Shown piece after piece: positions 12,081-23,607 of a stretch of 64,000 bases of DNA. Positions within the stretch are counted from its first letter, which is position 1. Each line of letters opens with the position of its first letter. Made by a program: the position numbers and the translations under genes. The DNA lies in NCBI GenBank assembly GCA_907164885.2, contig OU015492.1, positions 190,223,338 through 190,287,337 on the forward strand, read 5' to 3'. The notes under the pieces were generated by a model, which worked only from the letters and a program-made list of their open reading frames with translations, ran no database searches and was not told where the DNA came from. This stretch comes from Dolomedes plantarius (Eukaryota > Arthropoda > Arachnida > Araneae > Dolomedidae).

Positions 12081-12759
12081 TATATACATAAAACAGTTCC
12101 GAAACTGACTGACTGACTGAATGACTGACTGACAGACAACGCACAGACCAAACCGCTGGATCTAAAGGGCTGAAATTTTGCATGGCGATTCTTCTTATAC
12201 TGTAGGGGTGCACGAAGAAAGTTTTTTGAAAAATTCTTCTTAGATTTTTTTTAATTAAATTTGTAAGCTGTTTTTGTAACTTTTTTTAAGTTTGCTTTTA
12301 AAATAATTTGAGGGTCATTTTATTTCACGAGAAATATCATAAAAATTCCTTTAAAATGAAATCTTTTTCGAATCTTTCCATCCATTTTCTGATTTTTGGC
12401 CAATTTTTAAAGATTAATTTTTAAAATTTTATGTATTAAATGCTGATCACATGATTTCTTTTTCTGGTACTTTAAATAAATTTATCGTCTCGTACAGAAC
12501 AACGAAACAGACAAAAAAAAATGTTTTCCTTCCTAATGTGGCAGACGATTGGACATTATCCCAAAAAATATTAAAATACAGTGAAAGATATGATCATCAA
12601 AGTGTACTATATTAATTGTACTATATTCTTTAGTATGTCCTTTTAGATTTGAACATTTCCTTCTGCATTATTTTGTCTATAAAAATATCCTTGCGATTTT
12701 TTCATAAATATATTTTTTTGTTTTTATTACATCAATTGTATGCATTGATCGCCGTACTT

Positions 12760-12762
<3 letters not shown>

Positions 12763-12795
<33 letters not shown>
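12763..12795. repeat. (TA)n microsatellite inside Helitron
   Basis: About 33 bp of TA repeats lies at the position where the related Helitron at 14962 has a longer TA/TTTA tract, so it is a variable internal feature of this family. Confidence 0.9.
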
Positions 12796-12797
<2 letters not shown>

Positions 12798-12869
12798 GGT
12801 TAATTGCATACATCGACTCTTGTATTTAATTTGAATGTACTCCGTAGCAAAGTGCGGGTTTTCAGCTAG

Positions 12870-13195
12870 TCTGTACATATAAAATCCAGATAACACAAAA
12901 TCCAGGTAACCTAGTCATTCACTCACTGACTGATCGCTGTATCTCTGGAACCATAAGACCGGGAGGTTGAAATTTTGTATGGGGGTTTCTCTTAGGATCA
13001 TGGTATTCACTAAGAGTGCTTTTTAACAAATTCAATATATAAAGGGGTTAAAAGACTTTTGAACCCTCAAACCAAAATTTTAAAAAAGTCCAAATCCCGT
13101 ATTTAAAGTCGGATCTCAACTGGATTACTTTTAAATAAAATTGCTGCTCAAGAAACTTCGAGTTTCATCAAAATTGGCCCGAATCAGGTGGAGCA
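12870..13195 (+). mobile_element. Possible Helitron 5' fragment
   Basis: Directly after the CTAG end of the previous Helitron the sequence reads TCTGTACATATAAAATCC. It then has a CACTCACTGACTGATCG motif and a block (GGTTGAAATTTTGTATGGG) echoing the 5' part of the other Helitrons here. No 3' terminator is seen before the (TA)n tract at 13196, so at most this is a 5' fragment of another family. Confidence 0.4.
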
Positions 13196-13204
13196 AATAT
13201 ATAT

Positions 13205-13260
<56 letters not shown>
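13196..13260. repeat. (TA)n microsatellite
   Basis: About 65 bp of TA repeats with one TAAATA interruption. Confidence 0.95.
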
Positions 13261-13264
<4 letters not shown>

Positions 13265-14961
13265 TAAATTCACGTTTTTACAAATGCGTTCAAATGTATT
13301 ACATTTCGCTGTTTACCCTGTATACTGTATAGATAGATGACATCTCCCAAATCATTACCCCAGATAATTAGATATATTCTATATTCTTTGAAAAAAAATA
13401 AAGGCTTTATAGAAATTGTAGCTTTTAAGTTTGAAATTTCACTCAAGTTGTATGATGAGAAAACAATTATATGCCTGTTTTTTATGGAAAGATGGTGTAA
13501 TCATTGGATATCAAAAAGACTGTGGCAAACAAACTGATTGCGATGAGTCATACACAAACATGTAGATATATGTACAAACAGCGCAGATTGTCGCGTTAGC
13601 TTCGGACTTTCAAATATCTGTATACATCGTGATGAGAGTATTTTGTGCTATTTTGTACAGTGCTTCTTTTGGTTCTTTTATAATCTTCCATTTGTTTAAC
13701 GTAAACAATACCTTTCTTCCTGTAGGCATTTCACCATAGCTATAAAACACTTTTGTGTGCAGGGTGTAGTGGTATCGATCAGGGTGATGCTAATCAAGGT
13801 CGACGGTGCAAATCTGTTCTCTCCCCAATCCTATTCACTGTTCATCAATTTTCATTTTTTAAGTTACAGCAAAATATCATTAAATTCTATAGGGAACATC
13901 TCTGAAGAATTGCAACACCTCACACCTAAATTTAATTGAAATTAAATTAACCAAAATTACATATTTCATAGTACTAATGTAGTAATAGGTAGCGAAACAT
14001 ACGTATTCTGCTAGTTATAGGTTAGAATGGAAGCTTAATAAATTGATGCGTGCATGTGTTGGACAAACAAGGAAACATAGAGAATTGGCCGTTATCATAC
14101 ATTTATTCGACAATACTAAAAATTCTTTTAAAGAGAAAGTAATAATAAAATAAGGTTCACATTCATGTTATCAACTAATACATGAGGAATCCAGAAGCAG
14201 AGACAAAATATTAAGTCAAAGCAAATATTTCTAAGTTTTTTCGAGAGGCACTTACGATTGTTGAAGAATACAGCGATGAAGGCTTTCGTTGACAGGTGCC
14301 CACATCAGGTCGGACTCGGCATCATTATGTCAGACTACAGGAACTTCCGCAAGTCTCCGCGACAGCTCAATCGGCTCTCTAGAGTCAGAGCTCGGGGATT
14401 AGCAAGCAAAATCTGTCAACCTTTTTATTTTTTTAAGGGGCTGGTGTCCGTTTACCGGAGCCATTTTTGGCCCGCCCCTTTTACTCTCATTCGACAGTGG
14501 ATTATCTTTATATTAACAGTTCCTGCCCCAATTCGTCCCGTATTTCACTGCTCATATTCACAGTATACCAAGTACCTCACCACCATAATTTTCGTTTGGG
14601 ATACCACTTTGACAATTATTTGAAAGTTTTATTGTGAGTCATAAAATAACGTCACCATCTATCTTGCAACATTTATAGTCTTTTCATCGCTATCGATGGC
14701 CACACAGACAGTTTTTCTTTTACGCCACCCTTTTGGCTTATAATTCTATGCATTTAGTGTTACTCTAGTCTTTATTTATTTTTTGCCTCTGGAGTGGTTA
14801 TAAGAGTTTTATTATTGACAGTCTCTTGATCACACACCGAATTGAGTTATGATATCCAGCGCTTCTAACAAGTAATTTATAAAATCATCGTAGAGATAAG
14901 TAGAATTTCGAAAGTAGTGTTAAAGCAACCGGTATCCAATACCTTTCACTTTATAAGTCTG
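13261..14961. other. Unassigned AT-rich DNA
   Basis: No gene is seen. A weak tRNA-like stretch at about 13758-13826 has an A-box-like GTGTAGTGGTATC and a B-box-like GTGCAAATC, but no convincing cloverleaf. The 121-codon frame at 14258-14623 has no recognisable motif. Confidence 0.45.
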
Positions 14962-15631
14962 TCTATATAAAACAGTTCCGTAACTGACTGACTGATTGAC
15001 TGACTAACATGCAACGCACGGACCAAACCGCTGGACCTAAAGGGCTGAAATTTTGCATGGCGATTCTTCTTATAGTATAGGGGTGCACTAAGAAATATTT
15101 TTAAAAAATTCTACTTAGATTTTTTTAAATTAAATTTTTAAGCTGTTTTTGTAACTTTTTTTAAGTTTGCATTTAAAATAATAATTAGAGGGTTATAAAA
15201 TTTATATCACGATAAAGATCATAAAAATTTCCTTTAAAATGAAATTTTTTCGAATCTTTACCTCCATTGTCTGATTTTTGGGGAATTTTTAAAAATTAAT
15301 TTTTAGAATTTAATTTATTAAATGCTGATCAGCGGATTTCTTTTTCTGGTACTTTAAATAAAATTATCGTCACGTGCACAACTAAATTTTTTTTTGTTGT
15401 TAATGCGGCAGACGATTGGACATTATCCAAAAAAATATTTAAGTACAGTAAAAGATATGTTCCTCAAACTGTGCTATATTAACTGTACAATATTCTTTAG
15501 TATGTCCTATTAGATTTAGTATGAATATTTTCTTCTACGTTATTTTGTCTACAAAAAATATCCCTTACGATTTTTTTATGAATATATATATTTTTTTTAC
15601 ATAAATTGTATACATTGATCGTCTTATTTAT

Positions 15632-15745
<114 letters not shown>

Positions 15746-15847
15746 CTAGCTGACCCGGCAATGCTTCGCTATTGCTAGATTTGAGTATATATGTAGATTA
15801 AATTAACATAATTGAAAGTTTGATGTCAATTATTGTATTTAGTTAAA

Positions 15848-16246
15848 GCACAAAGTATTACGTCGTTCCACCTCACGGCATGCGACAATCGTAGTACCTG
15901 ATGATTCTATCGTTCTTCGGGCGCGATGCAATCCCACCTAGCAAGGAATAGAGCAGGTAGTATTATTTTAGGATAAACAGAGCAACAGGAGCTAACGCAA
16001 TGTGGCGAAATTCGAGGCCCCAACGCCCATGTCACTCTCAGCCCGGGCTATCGCCCGGTTTCCAGCCGAGACTGCGTGGAAGTGGTGACAACCGAAGCCT
16101 TGAGGGTGATACAGTGGCTCCCTGAGAGGATCCCACTCCCCACGGAGACTCACTGTCGCGCTCTCCGTTACCAAGCACCGAGGTCCTCACTATGGTCCTG
16201 ATGCCCTGGGAGCAAGCCACACCAACCCGACTCCGGCCCCTCGGCC
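15848..16246. mobile_element. 399 bp retroposon insert with 15 bp TSD
   Basis: A block with a G+C-rich core (about 15990-16245) sits between two perfect copies of TTGTATTTAGTTAAA (15833-15847 and 16247-16261). A 15 bp duplication indicates target-primed reverse transcription. On the minus strand it would start GGCCGAGGGGCCGGAGTCGG and end without a poly-A tail (…ACTTTGTGC). It could be a 5'-plus-3' deletion derivative of a LINE or a SINE. I do not recognise the family. It lies between the helicase gene and the 3' terminator of the Helitron. Confidence 0.65.
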
Positions 16247-16341
16247 TTGTATTTAGTTAAAAGTAGATATTTACATACATATTATAATTTTTATGTTTTG
16301 GATTACATAAGTTGTGATTACTGTTTTATTCAGTTTTTAAA

Positions 16342-16683
16342 TCATTGCAATGCTCTTGGATATACAATGTTTTTGGTGATTCCATTTGGCATATATACAA
16401 ACAAATCCGTTGGTTTTCCTACACGGGAGCATGCAACGTATAATTGTCCATGAGAAAAACATGGATTCTCCAAATTCAATCCACATACTTGCAATGATTG
16501 ACCTTGTGCTTTGTTTATCGTTATTGCAAAAGCCAGTTTAATTGGAAATTGCAATCGTTTGAAATGGAATTGCATATCTGTTGGTATCATTGGTATACGT
16601 GGTATAAGCACATCCTCTCCTTTGAATTTACCAATTAAAATTGTTGCTTCAATTACATTCTTTAATAATCTTTTGACTGCCAA
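16342..16683 (-). pseudogene. Helitron helicase C-terminal fragment
   Basis: The last part of the Helitron Rep/helicase, out of frame with the main reading frame upstream. It carries late Pif1-family helicase motifs: AFAITINKAQGQSLQ and LYVACSRVGKPTDLFVY (motif VI with the arginine finger region). The shift lies near 16750-16785, where the main frame ends after LDLSGF; the correct continuation is readable in this frame through the intervening bases. The full protein therefore ended at about 16342. Confidence 0.88.
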
Positions 16684-16748
16684 TCTGGTACCATTGCAAA
16701 GACGGGGTGGGTCAATGTTTCTAAGAAGAATGATAGGAACACCAACCT

Positions 16749-19526
16749 TCAGATTAATGCTGTGTGGTGGAATCCAGATAAATCAAGTGAATTTAAGAAT
16801 TCAGTTGGATAATTTACTGCTTCATCTTGATCTATAACAGTATCTATTGATTTATAGGTAGCTGTTTCTCCTGGTAACATATGTTGAATGCTGATATTAA
16901 TGAAATTTACATCCACATTTTTCGCAGCTAATATTGCACGTTCACTTAACCATTGATGACTTTTGTAATTTTGTTTGATATCTGGAAATACGCATTGAAC
17001 CAATTCTTCCTGTGAGTGAGTGATACTGTAAAAGTCTCTTGGTAATTTAATGCAGCCTGTTGTTTCTTCAGTTGTAATTTTTCCATTTCCAATATCCAAT
17101 AACTGTATTGCAAAATGTTCTGCAGAAAGATCGTTTTGTAGTTTAACACGCATGTTTGTCGTCAATGAAAATTTATTAACATGTCTCCACAAATGTGATG
17201 CTTTTAAACACGCATTTAGTTCATCAGCTGGTGTTGAAAGTGGAATAACAGGTAATGTCTGTCGAAAATCACCTGCTAATAATATTAGCGCACCACCGAA
17301 TGGCCGTTCGTTTCCACGTAAATATTGCAATGTTCGATCCAGTGCTTCCAACGATTTTTTATGCGCCATTGTGCACTCATCCCATATTATTATCTTGCAT
17401 TGCTGGAGTACTTTACTCATTCCTGATGTTTTTGAAATATTGCAAGTTGGTGTTTCACAGTTTTGTATATTTAATGGCAATTTAAGGGCTGAATGTGCTG
17501 TTCGACAACCATTCAAAAGAGTCGCCGCAATTCCAGATGATGCGATTGCCAATGCGATGTTATTTTGTGCACGTATGGTTGCCAGTACCATCGAAATAAG
17601 AAATGTTTTTCCTGTGCCGCCTGGCGCATCCAAGAAATAAATTCCACCACTTTCCTCATTTGTTAATCGCATTATCGCATCATAAACGTGTTTTTGTTCT
17701 TGAAGTAGTCTTTGAATATTTAATTGTACAAATATATTTAATTCATTGATATCAAAATTTTTTTCGCGTTGTAATTCAGTATGAAATATGTCATTAGCTG
17801 GTCGATTAGGTGATGTCATTCCCAGTTGTGACAATGCTTTATTAATGATTACCAAACAATTGTTTTCTATCAAAATCAATGCTTCATTATACATTTCTGG
17901 TGTGAATTGCATGTCGCGGTTTAAATATCTTATACGAAGTCGATGCAGAATGTCTTCAGTCATAAAATCTTTATATTTTTCCCACAATTCCTTCGGATTT
18001 GATGGTGAACATGTTGATAATATGATTGCAAATAAAGCGCGTATTTGATTTGGATGAGCAGAAATTGTCGCATCAGCTAGGGAACTATCCCATTGTGCAT
18101 CGTTTTCGAGTAAATTCAATTTTTGACATGCTTCTCTATATGTTGCACACAAACGACCATCAACTGTTCTTAAATTTTGGAATGATGTCGGTCCACGAAC
18201 GTTCACCAACAACAAACGCAAATAATAACATTCTGCCTGATTTGGATGAACAGTATATAATCTTCCCAAAGCATCTGTTGAAAATAAATTTTGATGACCT
18301 TCAACTTTTTTTCCCTGTAGGCGTCGTTGGAATTCTTTTTTTGATGTATTCCAAGTGAAATATGTTGGTACGTCTGAATATAACAATGTTTTGGCAAATG
18401 TATCAGTTCGGCATAGTGAAAAAAATGCTGTCAATGTTGTTGTTGGTGGTGTCGCTGCTTTTTCAAGTGCATTTTCTGTTGTGAAGTAAACTCGTTGCCC
18501 ATTTTCGAGATGAACTGCCAAATGAACAACTGTTGGGTGTCTTTCATGAATTGGAAATGATAAAATACGCCACACTGCTTCATTGCTACTAATATACCGT
18601 CCAAGTTGATACTGTTTGATTTCATCAACAGATCCATTCTCACTTGATACTCCAAAAACAGCCATATCACTACCTTTGTTGACATATTTGCAAATGTATT
18701 TGATTGATTTTACAGAATTGCAATATTCAACATTGATGTGCGCTTTGAACGTTTTGGATAATAGTGGAGAATATGGGACAACCCAACGATTATCAACTTC
18801 AATGTCTTGATTTCTGACTTTTAAAATTATTGATTTACCATTTTCATCGGTTGATCGACGACGATATTGTGGATAACCATCATTGCCGGTAATAGTTTCT
18901 GGAAGCAATGCTCTTGGATAACGTTTTGTGCATTTTCTATCAGCCATACATGGTGAGTTCATGTTGTGAACACCGCATGGACCATGAATCATATTTTTTG
19001 TTACAATTTCAAATAATTCAGGATCGACAGTTGAATCAGGAATTTCTGCTGAAATCACGTTATCAATCTCGTCGGGCGTAATTTTATTGATCAACCAAAT
19101 CAAAATATGGGCATGTGGTAATCCTCTTTTTTGCCATTCCACTGAATACATCCAGCAACGTGTTTCTCCGAACACATGATGTTTAACAATGAAGTTCATT
19201 AATGATTTCAATTTCTGCTTGAATACCCGTGCAGTAATGTCATGACGATTTTGTGACGATTGACCGGGCAATAGATGTTCTTTGATTTCAGTCCATGCTG
19301 GATTACAGGTGAATGTAATGAACAAATCTGGACGACCGTATTGACGAACATATGACATTGCATCTTGTGCGTATTGATGCATATGACGTGGACTGCCTGT
19401 ATATGTTGCCGGTAATATTGTAATTTTCCCAATATCATTTACATTGCCGTCATTGTTTATTGCATCACGCAAATGTATGTATTCTTCAGAACGTAGTTTT
19501 TTCTGATTCATGCGAATATATAACAA
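16749..19526 (-). pseudogene. Helitron Rep/helicase main frame
   Basis: Rolling-circle replication initiator fused to a Pif1-like 5'-3' helicase; it would nick, unwind and transfer a Helitron strand. The 925 codons include the Rep nuclease motifs: FITFTCNPAW (residues 69-78), the metal-binding HxH in GLPHAHILIWL (136-146) and the paired tyrosines in KYICKYVNKG (Y277, Y281). The helicase half has Walker A GGTGKT (636-641), Walker B IIIWDE (D716, E717) and GGALILLAGDFRQTLPVIP. The frame is contiguous upstream with 19536-20777 except for one TAA at 19536-19538, and is lost at its 3' end by a frameshift. All catalytic residues I can check are present, so the break is recent. The 'start' at 19526 is internal and not a true initiation site. 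Confidence 0.93.
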
Positions 19527-19535
19527 ACGTTCAGA

Positions 19536-20777
19536 TTAAATTTTTGCATACATGTTAACAATATATTGATGAAACAATTGACGGCATTTTAAAATGTGAT
19601 TTTGTTCGTTTTCACGAATCATCAGTCTATATGAATAGTAATTCATAGCACTGACCTTTTTGTTTGTATCTTCACCATTTGCCGGATTGATCATTTTGAT
19701 GTTAAAATGGTATTCATCTTCTCCTTGCCAGAACAATATTGGATACTGTAATGCGTCGTAGGAGCGGTGAGTATCTGCAACACGTTGAAGACGATTATTT
19801 CGACGATGAAGTACGATGTCGCGTGATTCAAATTGTTCTCCAACAATGACTATTGCCACTTCATCGTTTGTTGGAGCATTAAATCTTCTGGCGTGTTCTC
19901 CAACAGGTGTCTTGTCCGCTCGAATCACAATTTTATGGTCATCGGATGGCATTAGTTCAATGGCCGTTTTGAACAATTTTATCAATTCGTTGTGCTCATG
20001 AAATAATTGTTGCAACGATTCAACTATTTCTCTTCTATTGGCTTCGTTAATTTTACAACGTTGACTTACTTGATCACTTGAATTTCCAATAAAATATATT
20101 TGCAAAAATTTGTGGTCATCATCCATAAATGGTAACAAAGAGCCTGCTGTATGATATATTTGTCCTTGAATCTTGAATGTTGGCATGTAATTCTCAGTTA
20201 TTATATTCGTTGCACCAAACGAAGTCATTTGAAAGCATGTGTTATAATTTCGTATGTTATTCAAAAAATGCTTTGATTGTGTTGTAGTACCAGCGACTAA
20301 TGACAACAATGGCTCAAGTGGTGTATTCAATGGTGGCAATTTAACTTTACCATTCAAACAACACATCCCAGGTGCTTCATTCTTGAATTTTAATGCGTTG
20401 CAATGTGCGCAAACTTTATTCATTCTTTCAACAACCACAACTGGATGCAAGCTATATTCAATATCTGAATTATATTGGAACGCAATACGATCAAGTTTAA
20501 CCAATTGATTTAATCGATTCATTTGCATACGTAATCGACTACTGTCACTATATAATAAAGATTGTCTTAATTCCCTAATTCTTACTCGACTTGCTTCATT
20601 TCGTGCTTCGTGTTGTTGGGATGATTCAGTAGCACGTGACTGTGACATACGTAATCTATTTTGATTATTTCGTTGTGCTGTTTCTTCTTCTGTTTCATTT
20701 TGCCTTTCTTCTCGTCTTCTCTTAGCTACATTTGTGGAACGACCAATATTTTGTCGTTTCGGTGGCATTTTTAACAA
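19536..20777 (-). pseudogene. Helitron Rep/helicase N-terminal part
   Basis: First 413 codons of the same protein, beginning MLKMPPKRQN; the second Met (MPPKRQ, 20768) is the likelier start. A basic, Arg/Gln-rich N-terminus (about residues 1-85) is followed by a cysteine-containing segment VCAHCNALKFKNEAPGMCC (a likely zinc-binding knuckle of Helitron N-termini) and then by the Helitron-like N-terminal domain. It ends in NMYAKI, directly before a TAA where a Glu codon is expected, and the next codon continues the same frame into the Rep domain. One nonsense mutation therefore separates this entry from the next. Confidence 0.9.
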
Positions 20778-21399
20778 CAGCAGAGCTACAACAGCAGAGT
20801 CGAACAGTCAGAATTCAAAATTTAACCTATAAAAGTCCACAACCAAGAATTCAAAATTTAACCTATAAAAGTCCACAGCAAATATGACGATAAAACGTTC
20901 AAAATATCTCTGACGTCGAGCTTACAGAAAGCACGTCTTAAGGGGGTATTCCCTTCCTTCAAAAGTCAGGAGTCTCCCTCAAGAGTAGGGGGCCATTGAC
21001 CTTGACCCTCCCCTCCCTCAAAGGAATGTCTAACATGAGAGAGGGGCATGAGATTAATCTACATGAGAGGGGTGGCTTTCAAGCGTTGTTAGGTGCTGCC
21101 ATCCATACGTTTTTTTTTAAAGTAGAAGGTGCATAGATATCTGAATAGACGGCGAACGAAAAATATTTTTAACTTTCTTTCTACTGGTTAGATAGAGGAT
21201 TTTAATAGCTTTAAACCTTCACGGGACAACACGGAACATTTTGCAAAAAACCGCGTGTAAATCGGTCCAGTAGTTTTTTATTCTATAGAGAACACACATA
21301 CGCACATTGGCATTTATATATATAGATTTTTAATTGCATACATTGACCGTTGTATTTAATTTGAATGTACTCCGTAGCGAAGTGCTGGTTTTCAGCTAG

Positions 21400-22339
21400 T
21401 TGCTTTATAAAATTAAATCCATACTAACAGACTGTTTATCAAATATGAAATTAAAAAATTACAAAAGTGTGTGTTACAAAAGATTATAGAGCAGAAGAGG
21501 CTATTTCATCCAACATGCAACACCTAACTACGAAGAACAAAGAACCACAAACTATTCCAGAAATAAGAATAAAAACTGATTATTTCCTGTCAGACTGAAG
21601 GGCTCGAGAGAAACCAAATTGGGACACGACACTCCTACCAATTTTTTAATGATACGCATTCAGCAGCATAAACATCAACTGTTATTAAATACTTGAGTAA
21701 GTATCATTGTGAGTGTTATAAAAATTAAGATAATATGAAACATACTAATGGCAACAGTATGAACATTTGCTAAAATCCAGAGCCCGACATTGACCCAATG
21801 GGGCCGTGGGCAAAGCAGACTTTGGGGGCCCCCACCAAGGACAGACACAGAGTACATGCCCCCCCCCGGACCAGATTTCCACATGATCATGTGGGACAGT
21901 CACCCAGGTTCCCCATCACTTGGGACCGGAAATTCAAAAAATGTTCGACCAACAAGTCAAAAATTTGAAAAATAATTATAAGAGTTAATTTATTAATTTA
22001 CTTTTTAATGTTAATAAATAAATTCATGAAATTTTCTTTTGAAATTCAAAGTAGATCAATGTGAAGTTATTACAACCCCCCCCCCAGAAAAAAATGAAAT
22101 AAATAAACTGGAAACGCTTTATGGATGTAAGTATGCTTTTACTATAGTGGGTGCACTGTGCTCCACCCAGGATTTTTTTCTGTATCTCCCACTGCCCCCA
22201 TTTACTGTATAAACAAAAAACCACATTTTCAAAAATATGTACAATTTTAATATAAATTAGGTGGGCCCCATAATTTTGGGGGCCTGGGCAGTGCCCACTT
22301 GCCCATGCGGAAATCTGGCCGTGCTAACGCCTTGAATCC
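21400..22339. other. Unassigned with GGGCCC-rich repeat debris
   Basis: At 21660-21775 there is a copy of a dispersed repeat also seen inside each 7SL unit (22716-22905). At about 21780-22325 a segment with GGGGGCCCCC blocks near both ends resembles a decayed hAT MITE, but I could not fix its ends or a duplication. No gene is seen. Confidence 0.45.
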
Positions 22340-22428
22340 NNNNNNNNNNNNNNNNNNNNNNNNNNNNNNNNNNNNNNNNNNNNNNNNNNNNNNNNNNNNN
22401 NNNNNNNNNNNNNNNNNNNNNNNNNNNN
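22340..22428. other. Assembly gap (89 N)
   Basis: A run of N lies exactly at the left edge of the 7SL tandem array; the first base after it is the start of repeat unit A. The true left boundary of the array and the number of units are therefore unknown. Confidence 0.99.
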
Positions 22429-23152
22429 CCATTGCCAAATGTTCAAAACCATAATAATGTGCAGAAACGAAATAATGCTGATTTAATTAATGTTAAACGA
22501 ATTAATTTGAAGCAAAACATTTTAAGCGGCCTCGTGCCGAGTGAGTATCTAGTTTTACAGTTTGAAAAAGCGGGAAAAAACCAACTGTCTTAAAAGCTTT
22601 CTAGAATTTTCTGATCATAAATGAACTTCTATTAACGTTTTAATCTATTTCAAGTTAAGTTGCGGGGGGGGGGGGGGGCAAGGGGCACGTGCCCCCCCCC
22701 CCAATGCTTATGTAGACAACAACTGGTATTAAATACTTTAGTAAGTATCACTGTGAGTTTTATTCAAATTAAAGTAATGTGAGGTATAAAGTAATGTGAG
22801 AATAGTAATGGCAACAGTACGAACATTTGCTAAACCGTTTAATCCAGTCCTAAAAACGTCATTAATCCGAAGACAACGCATTCTATTCTGAATAATATCA
22901 ACCGTGCAGATAAGTTTCATCTATACTTATAGTACTTCAGTACCTCAATAGATGGCAGCAATATGAATTTTACTCAGAAGTTTGAGGATATTGCGTTCGA
23001 AATCTGGCCATAAATCGATCTATTAAACTCTCTTTTTTTATCATAACTTGCAAAGTGTAATCTGGAAAATAATTAAATGCTAACATAAAATTGTTTTACT
23101 TCCCTTTAACATGGAGGCAATGCTTAAGAAGCTAGCACAGTTACTACCACTC

Positions 23153-23451
23153 GCCGGGAATGGTGGCGCATTCCTGTAATCCGGCTACCTGGAGGCTTGG
23201 GCTGATGGACGGCGTGAGGTTGGGAGTTCTGCCCTCTACTGGCCTATGCCGAACAGGCGTCCGCACTAAGCTCGATGTCGATATGATGGATCCGGGGTAG
23301 CCTGGAGCCACCAGGTCGTCTAAGGAGGAGTGAACCGGCTCAGGGCGGAAACGCAGCAGGCAGAAGCTCCCGCACCTTGCAGTAGTGGGATAGCGCTTGT
23401 GAATAAGCAGTATCGGGCAGCCCAACTAAAACCGCCGAACTCAGTTCTTTT
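23153..23451 (+). ncRNA. 7SL: 7SL (SRP) RNA gene, copy A
   Basis: RNA scaffold of the signal recognition particle, which binds ribosomes making secretory proteins and docks them at the endoplasmic reticulum. The ~299 bp aligns by eye with metazoan 7SL from end to end. The Alu domain has GCCGGG..GGTGGCGC and CCTGTAATCC (U-turn for SRP9/14). Helix 5 strands pair (CGGCG, GTTGGG and TGCCC with GGGCA, CCCAAC and CGCCG). Helix 6 has a GTAG (GNAR) tetraloop for SRP19, and helix 8 has GGAAACG..AGCAGG for SRP54. The TTTT at 23448-23451 is the expected Pol III stop. In this copy the normally conserved ATATGGTG reads ATATGATG, which costs one base pair at the foot of helix 6. Antisense open frames across it are not genes. 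Confidence 0.93.
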
Positions 23452-23558
23452 AAGTTTTTTCCCCCACAAAATTCGAACACAATGAAAATTTTAATTATTT
23501 CAATGAATTTATCAAATGATTTTATCTACGTCGAAACGTATTCCCATTTTATTTAAAT

Positions 23559-23563
<5 letters not shown>

Positions 23564-23601
<38 letters not shown>
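23564..23601. repeat. (TA)n microsatellite in unit A
   Basis: A tract about 110 bp downstream of the 7SL gene. It is present at the same place in each unit with different lengths (27452-27491, 38048-38083, 41949-41961, 42734-42929, 48463-48497). Confidence 0.93.

Positions 23602-23607
<6 letters not shown>

Larger units (their letters stand above)
10759..12869 (+). mobile_element. Helitron interrupted by a Tc1 element
   Basis: The 5' TC of this Helitron is at 10759-10760. After TCTA the sequence is broken by a complete Tc1 element and resumes at TATATACATAAAACAG (12081 on), matching the start of the 951-1735 family. The 3' end has the CTAG terminus at 12866-12869, preceded by a decayed terminator hairpin (CCGTAGCAAAGTGCGG). 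Without the Tc1 the Helitron is about 790 bp, the size of its relative at 951. Confidence 0.85.
15746..21326 (-). mobile_element. Autonomous-type Helitron, 5581 bp
   Basis: On the minus strand it starts TCTATATATATAAATGCC (5' end at 21326) and ends CTAG (15746-15749). A terminator hairpin GCAAT/ATTGC around AGCGAAGC sits nine bases upstream of the end. It carries the Helitron Rep/helicase coding region (20777 down to about 16342). Each of its few lesions is a single event, so it was coding-competent recently. Helitrons move by a rolling-circle mechanism using the HUH-type Rep nuclease and Pif1-like helicase of this protein. Confidence 0.93.

Noticed and set aside
14258..14623. 121-codon open frame as a gene
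   Set aside because: No start context, domain or repeat family is recognisable, and it lies in otherwise non-coding DNA.
15992..16220. Host exon captured by the Helitron
   Set aside because: The 15 bp target duplication around 15848-16246 points to a retroposon insertion instead of a captured exon.
21780..22325. Complete hAT MITE with GGGGCCCC ends
   Set aside because: Inverted ends could not be matched and no 8 bp duplication was found; the right side abuts the gap.
23144..23425. Open frame of 93 codons on the minus strand, repeated at 27032, 37628, 41527 and 42317
   Set aside because: It is the antisense of the 7SL RNA genes; its conservation reflects the RNA and the duplication, not a protein.
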